Positions 18,165-26,266 of a stretch of DNA of 46,139 bases are shown piece after piece (within the stretch, counting starts at the first letter, position 1; each line of letters begins with the position of its first letter). Source of the stretch: Bryobacterales bacterium (GTDB lineage Bacteria; Acidobacteriota; Terriglobia; Bryobacterales; Bryobacteraceae); NCBI GenBank assembly GCA_016789745.1, contig JAEUQF010000363.1:1-46139 (forward strand), written 5' to 3'. The notes under the pieces are model-generated. The model was not told where the DNA came from, did no database searches, and saw only the letters and a program-made list of their open reading frames with translations. The translations under genes were made by a program, and so were the position numbers.

Positions 18165-18431
18165 CCGTATCAGCCTAGCGCAAAAGCAGAGCCAATCTGC
18201 GGGCCGGCCGCACGTGCCGGGAGACTGCAACCACGAAGCTTGACCTCGTTGTGATCAGCATGGAAGCCCAATTTGCAGCAAACCGTGGGTGCGTCGACAA
18301 TCTTGACTGCAGACCTTCCATGAAGAAGACCCTGGTGGCGCGTCGAATCCAGCTTGTTAGTGCGCGAAAGTCGTTGATCAAGCTTCAGCCAACTACCGAG
18401 GCTATAAGCCGGACTTGCGTAGCGTTACACC
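18165..18431. other. 267-base intergenic region upstream of the partner-switching operon
   Basis: Lies between the 3' end of the secreted-protein gene and the start of the GAF phosphatase gene, both on the minus strand. It must hold the operon promoter unless there is read-through. I found no convincing -35/-10 pair, RNA gene or conserved ORF in it. Confidence 0.5.
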
Positions 18432-19349
18432 CTACTTGCAGTTCTCGCCCGTGCAGGTCCTCTCCTGCAACTTCGTCGCCGCCCCCAGCCGCTTCGGATC
18501 ATTGATGCTCGGCCGCTGCACGTATACCGTCTCGGTCAACTGATTGCCCGACCGGTTCTGCTCAATCACCTGCCGCTCTTCCAATGCCGGCGTCGCACTC
18601 GGATCCGCGCGCCCCGGCAGGCGCCGGTACAGGTCCACTTCCTTGGTCTCCGAGCCATCGGCGTTCTTGCGGATGCGCGCCACGCTTTGCGAATGCAGCA
18701 CCAGTTTCCCGTCGTAGCCGACCTCGTAGTTGGCGGTGTTCTCGGTCCGCTCGCCGTTTGCTTCCCTGCTCTCGGTGGTTGACCGTGCCGATTCCCGCAG
18801 ATGCCCCTGCGGATCCGGCCGCAGCACCGTCTCCTGCGCCGTGTTGTCATCTGCCGTGCGCTGGCGCTTCTCCACTACCTCGAAGCTGCCGTTCACCGTT
18901 GGCCTCTCCACTGTCGTCACCGTGTTCTTCGTACTACCCGACTTCGATTCCTCGCTGATCACCCGCGCCGCCACCCGGTAGCTACCGTTCAAATCGCCCT
19001 GGTACGTGGTCGTGGTCGACGACACCGTCCCATCGGCGTTCTTCACCTCCTGCACCTGCTGCTTCTCTGGTGGCGAAGGCCGCCCGTCCTGGCTGTAGCG
19101 CCTTACGATGCGTTCCACCACGCGACCGTTCGCATCGTCGCTCACCACCCGTTCCTCCACCGACTCCCACGGCACCAGCCGTCCGTCCACGGTCCGCGTC
19201 AGATTCGTCATGGTCGTCGCGTTGCCGTTCACCGACATCGTCGACACCCCCTCTTCCCGCCGCCGCCCATTCAGATCGGTGCTATACGACACGCTCGTCT
19301 GCTGCGCGAACGCAGCCGAAGCCAGCAGTACGAGAAACAGTACCCGCAT
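18432..19349 (-). CDS. Secreted protein of unknown function
   Basis: 305 aa with a clear Sec signal peptide (MRVLFLVLLASAAFAQ). The mature part is polar, rich in Thr, Ser, Glu, Arg and Asn, and has irregular repeats of the type Y..DLNGxxR, RxVDGRLVPWE, xxNADGxxxxxxxxY, suggesting a beta-rich or fibrous fold. A CTGENC motif near the C-terminus could form a disulfide. No family recognised. It is divergent from the ChaN/EreA-like gene across a 98-base spacer with no clear promoter. Confidence 0.7.
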   Translation of the reverse strand: MRVLFLVLLASAAFAQQTSVSYSTDLNGRRREEGVSTMSVNGNATTMTNLTRTVDGRLVPWESVEERVVSDDANGRVVERIVRRYSQDGRPSPPEKQQVQEVKNADGTVSSTTTTYQGDLNGSYRVAARVISEESKSGSTKNTVTTVERPTVNGSFEVVEKRQRTADDNTAQETVLRPDPQGHLRESARSTTESREANGERTENTANYEVGYDGKLVLHSQSVARIRKNADGSETKEVDLYRRLPGRADPSATPALEERQVIEQNRSGNQLTETVYVQRPSINDPKRLGAATKLQERTCTGENCK

Positions 19350-19447
19350 GCCATAAGCCTAGGGCGAAAAAGTCAGACCGGCAATCGTGGGAACACCTTA
19401 GAGCCGGCCCTCCCTCCGCCAGGCAAGGTGCTACAAATGGGGTAGGG

Positions 19448-20623
19448 ATGCAGAGTCGAGATAGCCACCGGGTCCCGGTGTTTTTCTCCGCGCCGGCACA
19501 GGGTCCGCGCCTGGGAGTCCTGGCGCGCGGCGGCATCGTCTCGCTTGCCCTCTTCGGCCTCGTCGTCCTCGGCCTCACCATGTCGAAGCCCATGCGCCTC
19601 GGCAAAGTCAGTTCCTACTCCGGCTCCGGCGGCCCCTCCCCCACCCGCGTCAGCGCCGAAAACCCCTACGCCGATTTCGACGACGCCGCCGACCAGGAAG
19701 CCCTTCCCCTCGCCACCGGCCAGCGCAAGGTCGCCAAGGTGCTGGCCACGCGCCTGGATCGCTACCAGGTGGTCGGCATCGGCGAATGGCACGCCAACCG
19801 CCAGGACGCCGACCTGTGGAATGAAGTCGTGCGCCATCCCGCCTTCCTCGAACGCGCTTCCTTCATCGCCGTCGAATGCGCCGCGGCCCTCCACCAGTTC
19901 ACCCTCGACCGCTACATCGCCGGCCTCGATGTGCCCCAGGATGACCTCCAACGCGTCTGGCGCGACGTCTCCGTTCCCGGCAACTGTGACTCCCCCGTTT
20001 ATGCCGAGTTCCTCACCACCGTCCGCGATGTCAACCGCCAACTTCCCACCGGTAAGAAGATCCGTGTCTGGGCCACCGATCCCATCGACTGGTCTCAGGT
20101 GAAATCCAAGGCCGACTGGGAGGCCTTCATGGAACAAAAAGAGGCCGTAGCCGCGGCGCTGGTCGGCCGTGAAATCGACGCCCAGCAGAAAGGCATCCTC
20201 ATCTACAGTGCCGGCAACCTCTGGCGCCACACCCTCGGCGTCGCCATGCCCGCCGAGCAGACCGTCGTCGCCCGCCTCGACCGCAGCCATCCCCGCCGCC
20301 TGTTCACCGTCATGCGTCACCACAGCGCCCATCGCCGCGGCGCTCGTCTCGAGACCATGCTCGAAGGCCTCCAGACTCCCGTCATCCTGCCTCTGCGAGA
20401 CACCGTTTGGGGCATGCTGCCCGCCAACGACGTCCTCAGCGGACAGGTGGCCGTGAAGCTGTTCACCGAAACCATGCCCGTGCGCTCAGTCACCGACGCC
20501 TTCATCTACAGCGGCCCCAATGCCGACACCCGCGTCCCGTCCGGCGCCGAATCCAAGCAGGATCTGCCGTACCAGTCCGAGCTCGAACGCCGCCGCGCTC
20601 TGATGCGGAAGGCTGCACCGTAG
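19448..20623 (+). CDS. Membrane-anchored ChaN/EreA-like (Tiki superfamily) protein
   Basis: 391 aa from the ATG at 19448. One N-terminal membrane helix (about 28-45, VSLALFGLVVLGLTM) is followed by a globular domain beginning VVGIGEWHANRQDADLW, with later FIAVECA, RVWATDPIDW and ILIYSAGNLW. The GEWH and Glu/His pattern resembles the ChaN haem-binding and erythromycin-esterase-like group, but the match is weak. The 3' part (20104-20622) has a degraded second copy at 21718-22057. An 11-base direct repeat, GCCGCGGCGCT, at 20150 and 20334 marks the site of a deletion seen in that copy. Confidence 0.6.
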   Translation: MQSRDSHRVPVFFSAPAQGPRLGVLARGGIVSLALFGLVVLGLTMSKPMRLGKVSSYSGSGGPSPTRVSAENPYADFDDAADQEALPLATGQRKVAKVLATRLDRYQVVGIGEWHANRQDADLWNEVVRHPAFLERASFIAVECAAALHQFTLDRYIAGLDVPQDDLQRVWRDVSVPGNCDSPVYAEFLTTVRDVNRQLPTGKKIRVWATDPIDWSQVKSKADWEAFMEQKEAVAAALVGREIDAQQKGILIYSAGNLWRHTLGVAMPAEQTVVARLDRSHPRRLFTVMRHHSAHRRGARLETMLEGLQTPVILPLRDTVWGMLPANDVLSGQVAVKLFTETMPVRSVTDAFIYSGPNADTRVPSGAESKQDLPYQSELERRRALMRKAAP

Positions 20624-20684
20624 GCCTCAACCGGTGGAGCTCTCCTCCAGCGCCCTCGAATCCACCTCGTTTTTTCACGCAACT

Positions 20685-20690
20685 TATAAA
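20685..20690 (+). promoter_or_regulatory. Possible -10 element for the DUF4375 gene
   Basis: TATAAA in an AT-rich patch (TTTTTTCACGCAACTTATAAAG) that stands out in this GC-rich window, 30 bases before the DUF4375 ATG. No good -35 hexamer lies 16-18 bases upstream, so support is weak. Confidence 0.3.
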
Positions 20691-20719
20691 GAACTCTCGA
20701 GTGCACCCGATCTAAGACC

Positions 20720-21559
20720 ATGCCCTCCGATAAGATCCCGCAAATCTTCACAAATAGTGGAATCCGCGATCCACTCGAGTGGCTGCGGCGGAATCTGGAT
20801 ACGCCGTTAAATGTCTTGGTCGCACGTCTGCAACCCGGTCTTCCCCCGATCGACGTCGAAGCCTTCTGCAAGTGCTGGGCGCTCGACCACCGACGCTTTC
20901 CGGAGTTCGCCAAGCTCCGCGCGGTCAACCGCATTCGCGAGCAATTCTCCGGAATCGACATCGACAATGAACGAGCGTTCCGCAATGCCGACGCTGGAGC
21001 CTGGTCTTCGTGGGCCTGGCTATTCGATCCATTCCAGAAAAGCGACGCCCGAGTCATCTGGGAGAAGCTCATGGAACGGGTGAAACAGAGTCACTGGATT
21101 CCCCAGAGTGAAACGGATCCCAATCTGGTCGAGTGCTTCCAGGGAAACGACCTGGAGCCAAGGGAGGATGCTCGCCGCTTCATGAAGGTGTGGCAGGTTC
21201 TTGACGAGGCGTTGCAAGGGGCCGGCCGCCCCGATACCATCATTGCCAGACTTAGCCAACTTCCGCGAGGCTATCTCCTTCTCTATTGCTTCCAACTTGT
21301 CGATGGCCAAGTCTGCAACGGCGGCTTCGACCAATTGCGGCACAACGGCTACGGTTCCCTACTGCGCTACGCCGCCGAGTTAGCGCGGTTGCTTGATCGC
21401 GATGCGATGGCTGACGTCCTGATCGCCGCCACGAACGATACATCTGATGTACGGGCGCTCAGTGACGAGTACTTTCGCTTACGCCGTCTTCCCAGCAAAG
21501 ACTATCTCACCCAAGCGCTCTGGCTGTTTCCTGGCAGGCACCCGGATTACTTCGGATAA
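20720..21559 (+). CDS. DUF4375 domain protein
   Basis: 279 aa. The C-terminal half carries the DUF4375 signature YLLLYCFQLVDGQVCNGGFDQL followed by HNGYG; the N-terminal 130 residues match nothing I recognise. No signal peptide or membrane segment; function unknown for the family. Base composition differs from its surroundings: 65 of the first 120 bases are G or C by hand count, against 44 of 60 at 19621-19680 in the preceding gene. It sits between an intact ChaN/EreA-like gene and a scrambled remnant of that gene, where a kinase-sigma pair would be expected if the scar is a tandem duplication. This suggests later insertion or transfer. Confidence 0.8.
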   Translation: MPSDKIPQIFTNSGIRDPLEWLRRNLDTPLNVLVARLQPGLPPIDVEAFCKCWALDHRRFPEFAKLRAVNRIREQFSGIDIDNERAFRNADAGAWSSWAWLFDPFQKSDARVIWEKLMERVKQSHWIPQSETDPNLVECFQGNDLEPREDARRFMKVWQVLDEALQGAGRPDTIIARLSQLPRGYLLLYCFQLVDGQVCNGGFDQLRHNGYGSLLRYAAELARLLDRDAMADVLIAATNDTSDVRALSDEYFRLRRLPSKDYLTQALWLFPGRHPDYFG

Positions 21560-21567
21560 CTCTTCAA

Positions 21568-21717
21568 CCTAAACCAGCAAGCTCTCAATCCGGTGCGCCC
21601 GCACCGCCGCCTCCTCGAATGACCACCCAAACACCGTAAACCGCCCATCCTACGACGCCACCAGCGCCAGGGCATCCGGACCGATCCTGCGTAAACTGCG
21701 CAGCCGACATATGCCGC
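21568..21717 (-). pseudogene. Remnant of the 3' end of the DACNV-like gene
   Basis: About 90 percent identical by eye to 25082-25230, the last 49 codons of the intact DisA_N-like gene, in the same orientation. A one-base insertion in the stretch corresponding to 25190-25200 and about 15 substitutions break the frame. No start or upstream part is present. The match ends exactly where the ChaN/EreA-like remnant begins (21718). Confidence 0.88.
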
Positions 21718-22057
21718 ATCCAAAGCCGACTGGGAGGCCTTCATGGAACAGAAAGAAGCCGTAGCCGCGGCGCTCGTCTCGAAACCATGCTCGACGGCCT
21801 TCAGACTCCCGTGATCTCCCCCTGCGCGACACCGTCTGGGGCATGCTCCCCACCAACGACGTCCTCAGCGGACAGGTGGCCGTCAAGCTGTTCACCGAAA
21901 CCATGCCCGTGCGTCGGTCACCGACGCCTTCATTTACAGTGGCCCGAACGCCGACACCCCCGTCCCGCCCGGAGCCGATTCCAAACAGGATCTGCCGTAT
22001 CAGTCCGAACTCAAACGCCGCCGCGACCTCTTGCGCAAGCCCCCGCCCGCGCCCTGA
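21718..22057 (+). pseudogene. Remnant of the 3' part of the ChaN/EreA-like gene
   Basis: Matches 20104-20622 of the intact gene from ATCCAAAGCCGACTGGG to the C-terminal QYQSELKRRR-equivalent. It lacks the 5' two-fifths and carries a 184-base internal deletion between copies of GCCGCGGCGCT (joined at 21764-21774), plus small frameshifts near 21815 and 21915. It cannot encode the original protein. It ends three bases before the kinase gene's stop codon, the position expected if the intact order was ChaN-like, kinase, sigma factor. Confidence 0.88.
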
Positions 22058-22060
22058 GTC

Positions 22061-24349
22061 CTATTTTCCCAGCCCCTTCTCAAACTCCTGCAACCCCTTC
22101 TCCAACAGCGCCCGGAACTGCGACGCGCTCGCCGGCACCAGCGCTATCGCCTTCTTCTGCGTTTCCACTGCCTCGGCCGCCTTCCCGGCACGATACTGCG
22201 CCCATGCCAGCGTATCCAGCGCGCTCGGATTCTTGCCCTCGGTAGCGGTTACGGCCTTCTGCGCGTATAGCAGCGCGTGCGCCACATTGCGCAACTCCGG
22301 ATACGGGCACTCGTTGATCGCGTTGGCGTACTCGTTCCAATCCACCATCTGCGACCGCGGCGCCTCCGCCAACTGCCGGAAGGCGTTCAGACTTTCCCGG
22401 TACAGCCGCCGTGACTGCGCCGGGTCCTTGCCCTCCAATAGCTTTCCGAATCTCCCCGCGGCGCCCGCCAACTGCTGGTACAGCGGCCGGTTCTCCACTC
22501 CTCCCCGGGCCTGCCGCAACTCCTCCAGCGCCTGCGCATAGGCCCGTGCCGCGTCCCCGGTCCGGCCCGCACGCAACAGGACATCGCCACGGTACATACG
22601 AACGGTGGCCCGCCGCGCCTGCAGACTCCCATCTCCAGGGTTCTTTGCCAGCGCCGGCTCCAGCGTCCGCGCCGCCAGGTCTAACTCCCGCAAGCCCTCT
22701 TCCATCGCCCCGCTCATCGCCTTCTGCCGCCCCAGCATCGCCCGGCTGGCCGACAGGCTGGTTCGCAGCCAGTCATCCGCCTGCGCGCTGTCCTCCAGCG
22801 GCCCCAGGTGCTTCACCGAACTCTCGCAATCGGCCTGCGCCGCCTTCGCATTCTCCGCCGCCAGAAATGCGCACCGCCGGCCTTCCAGAATCCCCAGCAG
22901 CTTCAGCGCCTCCGCATCCCCCGGCCGCTTCTCCACCACCCCACGCTGCACCTGCAGCCACTCGTCCACCGTGGCCAGCGCCTGCCGCGAGCCGCCGTTT
23001 ACGAATTGCTGATCCAGCATGTGCGTCACGGCGCTCGCGTTGCTTCGCGCGGTTGCCAAATTCTCGTCCGCTCGCGCCACCTGCTGTGACAATGCCACCG
23101 CGCGCCGCTCGGCCAGGTCCCGTTGCGCCCGTGCCTCCGCCGCCAGTTGCTCTGCCCGATCGTGCTCCCGCTCTGCCAACGTCCGCGCCCGCACTGCCTC
23201 CGCCCGCTGCCGCTCGGTCTCAGCCAGCGCTCGTGTCGTGACTACCAGCGCCACCACTACCGCCACAAAGATCGCCGCCAGCGACCCCACTACCACCCAG
23301 CGCCGCTGCACAAATCGCCACAGCCGGTATGCCCCGCCGCCGCCCCGTGCCTCCACCGGCTCCCATCGCAGAAATCGCTCCACGTCCGCCCGCAGCGCCT
23401 CCACGGACCCATAACGCCGCCCCGAATCCTTCTCGAGCGACTTCCGCACAATCCGCGCCAGATCCCGCGGCACCCCCTGCACCGTGCCTGCCTCTTCGTG
23501 CAGCACCTTCTCCAAGGCCCGGTCGAGCGGCAGCAGCCAAAGATCGAATGGCGTCTTTCCCGTCAGCATCCCGTGCAGCAGAACACCCAGCGCATATACG
23601 TCCATTGACGGGCTCGCCGCCTCGCCCCGCACCTGCTCCGGCGACGCATAATCCAGCGTCATGGCCTGCGTCGCGCCCCGCCCATCCGGGTCTTCCAGCG
23701 CCTTGGCGATACCAAAGTCCAGCAGCTTCGGCACACCCTCGGCCGTAACCAGAACATTCGACGGCTTCAGATCCCGATGCACTACCAACTGCCGGTGCGC
23801 ATACTCCACGGCCTCCGCTACTTTGCAGAACAGCGCCAGCCGCTGCCGCAATTCCAGCTTGTTGCCGAAAACGTGGGCGTCGATTTCCTGGCCTTCTACA
23901 TACTCCAACACCAAGTAGGGCTGCCCGTCCGCCGTCACTCCCCCATCGAACAGCTGCGCGATGCTGGGATGTGACAGCCGTGCCAGAATCTTGCGCTCCT
24001 GCAAAAGCCGCCGCGTCTGCCCCGCCAGACGCCGGTGGAACAGCTTGATCGCCACCCGCTGCGTGAACTCCGGATCGTCCCGCTCCCCCAGGTAGACATC
24101 GCTCATCCCGCCCCGGCCGATCCGTGCTCCCAATTTCCATGGGCCAATCCGTTCCGGTGCCAGCCCTCGCTCCGCCCAAATCGCCGCCCGCTCCACGATG
24201 CCCTGCAGATCCGCGTCGTTGCTGCTGGCATGCTCCAGCAGCGATTCCACCTCCTGTCGCAGAGGCCGCTCCAGTAGTGCCAGTATCTCTGCCCGTTCCT
24301 CCGGACGCCTGTCCACCAACTCCAGAAACAGTTCCTCGGCTTCCGTCAC
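22061..24349 (-). CDS. Receptor-type Ser/Thr protein kinase with membrane helix and TPR-like region
   Basis: 762 aa from a GTG at 24349. Hanks-type kinase domain with P-loop GRGGMSDVY (78-86), Lys102, catalytic HRDLKPSN (191-198), DFG (211-213) and the YASPEQVRGE activation segment, so it should be active. It is followed by a single membrane helix (about 360-380, VVVGSLAAIFVAVVVALVV), a coiled coil, and an extracytoplasmic helical-repeat (TPR-like) region to the end. Such kinases accompany TIGR02999 ECF sigma factors in Acidobacteria and Planctomycetes. The sigma gene ends one base upstream (TGAAGTG), indicating coupling. Probably it phosphorylates the sigma factor or its regulators (inference). 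Confidence 0.93.
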   Translation of the reverse strand: MTEAEELFLELVDRRPEERAEILALLERPLRQEVESLLEHASSNDADLQGIVERAAIWAERGLAPERIGPWKLGARIGRGGMSDVYLGERDDPEFTQRVAIKLFHRRLAGQTRRLLQERKILARLSHPSIAQLFDGGVTADGQPYLVLEYVEGQEIDAHVFGNKLELRQRLALFCKVAEAVEYAHRQLVVHRDLKPSNVLVTAEGVPKLLDFGIAKALEDPDGRGATQAMTLDYASPEQVRGEAASPSMDVYALGVLLHGMLTGKTPFDLWLLPLDRALEKVLHEEAGTVQGVPRDLARIVRKSLEKDSGRRYGSVEALRADVERFLRWEPVEARGGGGAYRLWRFVQRRWVVVGSLAAIFVAVVVALVVTTRALAETERQRAEAVRARTLAEREHDRAEQLAAEARAQRDLAERRAVALSQQVARADENLATARSNASAVTHMLDQQFVNGGSRQALATVDEWLQVQRGVVEKRPGDAEALKLLGILEGRRCAFLAAENAKAAQADCESSVKHLGPLEDSAQADDWLRTSLSASRAMLGRQKAMSGAMEEGLRELDLAARTLEPALAKNPGDGSLQARRATVRMYRGDVLLRAGRTGDAARAYAQALEELRQARGGVENRPLYQQLAGAAGRFGKLLEGKDPAQSRRLYRESLNAFRQLAEAPRSQMVDWNEYANAINECPYPELRNVAHALLYAQKAVTATEGKNPSALDTLAWAQYRAGKAAEAVETQKKAIALVPASASQFRALLEKGLQEFEKGLGK

Positions 24350-24350
24350 T

Positions 24351-24905
24351 TCACGCCATCTCCCGGCGCAGCCACGCCTGTGCCACCCGCAGTTCGCGGT
24401 GCACCGTTGCCACGGAAACCCCCGTTACCGTCGCAATCTCCTCCAGGTTCATCCCCGAGAAGTAGCGCATTTCCACCATCCTGGCCCTCTCCCCATTCGC
24501 CTCTCCCATCCGGTCCAACGCTACGTGCAGACTCAGGATCGCCGCATCCGTCTCCGGCGGCGCCCCCACCTCGAACTGCTCCCTCAACTGCACCTTCTGT
24601 CGCACGTCCCGTTTGGCTGAGTTGGCAGCCCGCGCATGATCCACCAGGATCTGCCGCATCAGCCGGGCAGCCACTCCGAAAAAGTGCGCCCGGTTCTGGT
24701 AGTCGCCGTGCCCCTGCCCGGCCAACCGCAGCCATGCCTCGCTTACCAACGCCGTCGCCTGCATCGTGTGCCCCGGCCGCTCAGTCCGCATCGCTCCCTG
24801 CGCGATTCGGTGCAGTTGCTCATACACCAGGGGCATCAACTCTTCCATCGCGTCGCGGTCCCCTGTCCGGACGCGCGCCAGCAGCGCTGTGACTGGTGTT
24901 CCCAA
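24351..24905 (-). CDS. ECF-type sigma-70 factor, TIGR02999 family
   Basis: 184 aa. Region 2 contains LMPLVYEQLHRIAQ and the -10-recognition part around RAHFFGVAARLMRQILVDHARA; region 4 carries the helix-turn-helix VEMRYFSGMNLEEIATVTGVS and TVHRELRVAQAWLRRE. The family is abundant in Acidobacteria and is typically paired with a Ser/Thr kinase, as here. The start is TTG at 24905, with AAGGA about eight bases upstream; no ATG or GTG would give a full region 2. Its targets are not visible in the window. No anti-sigma factor gene is adjacent, consistent with control by kinase. Confidence 0.93.
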   Translation of the reverse strand: MGTPVTALLARVRTGDRDAMEELMPLVYEQLHRIAQGAMRTERPGHTMQATALVSEAWLRLAGQGHGDYQNRAHFFGVAARLMRQILVDHARAANSAKRDVRQKVQLREQFEVGAPPETDAAILSLHVALDRMGEANGERARMVEMRYFSGMNLEEIATVTGVSVATVHRELRVAQAWLRREMA

Positions 24906-25082
24906 GAGAGATCCTTGCTCTCTTCTTTACCACAACCCCGCTCAACACCAGCCCACCCACATCCGGTGCCGCGATGCAGCCCCTGCCATCGCCAAGAGAA
25001 AGCGTATGCAGTCCTCCTGCGCCGGGATGCGGAATCCGCCTCACTTTTTTTCACAACAATCCGTCGAGAGACGGTCCCCGCC
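24906..25082. other. 177-base spacer upstream of the sigma-kinase pair
   Basis: Separates the DACNV-like gene from the sigma-factor gene, both on the minus strand. It contains an A7/T7 run (TTTTTTT near 25046) but no hairpin before it that would make a convincing terminator, and no clear promoter hexamers. Probably holds the promoter of the sigma-kinase pair. Confidence 0.4.
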
Positions 25083-26228
25083 CTAAACCAGCAGGCTCTC
25101 AATCCGGTGCGCCCGCACCGCTCTCTCCTCCAAGGACCACCCAAACACCGTAAACCGTCCATCCTGCGACGCCACCAGCGCCAGTGCATCCGGCTGATCC
25201 TGGACAAACTGCGCGGCCGACATGTGCCGCGTTCCCCCCAACAACGTCGGCTCCACCCGTCGCAAGGCCGCATTCTCCACCGGTTCCGACAGCACCACCC
25301 AATCCACCGGCTTCGCCTGCGCCCGCCGGATAATCTTCACCCCGAACGCCAGCACCTCATAGGCATCGGAAATCACCGCCGCCCCGTCGATCGCCGTCAA
25401 CCCCGCTACCCCCTCCACGGCATGGTGCAGCGCCTCTCGCCAGCGACGCCGCGTCCGTTCCGACGCATCCTCCTCCATCAGGTCCGCCAATAGCCGGAAC
25501 GGCGGATCCACCCCGTACGCAATCGGCTTCGCAATCGACTCCCGCCAACTGTCCGACCCCGCCGGTACCACCAATAACGACCCGCCATGCCCATGCGCCC
25601 GCATCGACACCGCCAACTCAATCAGCACGCCCGCCGACCCGTTTGTAAACCGCGCCTCAAAGCCCAGCAGCGAACTCACCATGTCCGGGCAATCCGCCCG
25701 CGCCGTCGCGCACGGGTCAATGATCTTCACTTCATCGCCCTGCAGCACCGCCAGGTTCACAAACTTCGCATCGGCTTCGCGGCTGTACTTGATCACTAAC
25801 TGCCCCGGCGCCAGCACCTCCAGTACACAACAGTAAGGCGGCAACTCCCGCAGCGCTCCCCACACCAGCACCGCATCCCTGTCTCGCTGCACCCCCAGGT
25901 GAATCCCCGGCCGCTCCACCGCGGGCGCCAACTTGGTCAGCGCTGCTGCCGTAACCGGCAAAGGCCGTTCAAACACCAACGGGTGCTGCGCCTGCGCCAG
26001 CGTCAGAAAAGCGAGCGATATCTTCGGCGTCAGCCCTTCTTCCCGCCGCAGGCTGGCCCAGAACGCAATGCTGATTACCTCAGCCAGCAGCCTCGCGTCG
26101 GGCGCCGCCTCCGGAGCCAGGCTCTGCAAATGCGCATGTACGCGCTCGGAAAGGGCAACGGCGCCAGGATAGGTGGATTGCGTCACAACAAAATGGCTCC
26201 CCCGCCACGATACCGCAATCCCTCCCAT
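25083..26228 (-). CDS. DisA_N-like (DACNV-type) nucleotide-sensor protein
   Basis: 381 aa from the ATG at 26228; a GTG at 26237 would add three residues. The C-terminal half shows the diadenylate-cyclase-fold landmarks DGAAVISDAYEVLAFG and LGGTRHMSAAQFV, matching DGA and GTRHR in DisA. These are spaced as in the DACNV group of predicted nucleotide-sensing domains rather than classical cyclases, so cyclic-di-AMP synthesis is not certain. The N-terminal 180 residues have no recognised family. No signal or membrane segment. Upstream of the sigma-kinase pair on the same strand, it may feed a nucleotide signal into that system (inference). Its last 49 codons occur again as a remnant at 21568-21717. 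Confidence 0.65.
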   Translation of the reverse strand: MGGIAVSWRGSHFVVTQSTYPGAVALSERVHAHLQSLAPEAAPDARLLAEVISIAFWASLRREEGLTPKISLAFLTLAQAQHPLVFERPLPVTAAALTKLAPAVERPGIHLGVQRDRDAVLVWGALRELPPYCCVLEVLAPGQLVIKYSREADAKFVNLAVLQGDEVKIIDPCATARADCPDMVSSLLGFEARFTNGSAGVLIELAVSMRAHGHGGSLLVVPAGSDSWRESIAKPIAYGVDPPFRLLADLMEEDASERTRRRWREALHHAVEGVAGLTAIDGAAVISDAYEVLAFGVKIIRRAQAKPVDWVVLSEPVENAALRRVEPTLLGGTRHMSAAQFVQDQPDALALVASQDGRFTVFGWSLEERAVRAHRIESLLV

Positions 26229-26266
26229 TGACAGCACGCGCCAAGTTCAATAGAAAGGTCACTGCC

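Noticed and set aside
20630..20660. TGGAG-CTCTC-CTCCA hairpin as terminator of the ChaN/EreA-like gene
   Set aside because: Short stem and the T run lies more than 10 bases after it.
21787..22541. Open frames at 21787-22245 and 21843-22541 as genes
   Set aside because: They join pieces of the ChaN/EreA-like remnant to antisense of the kinase and lack any coherent protein.
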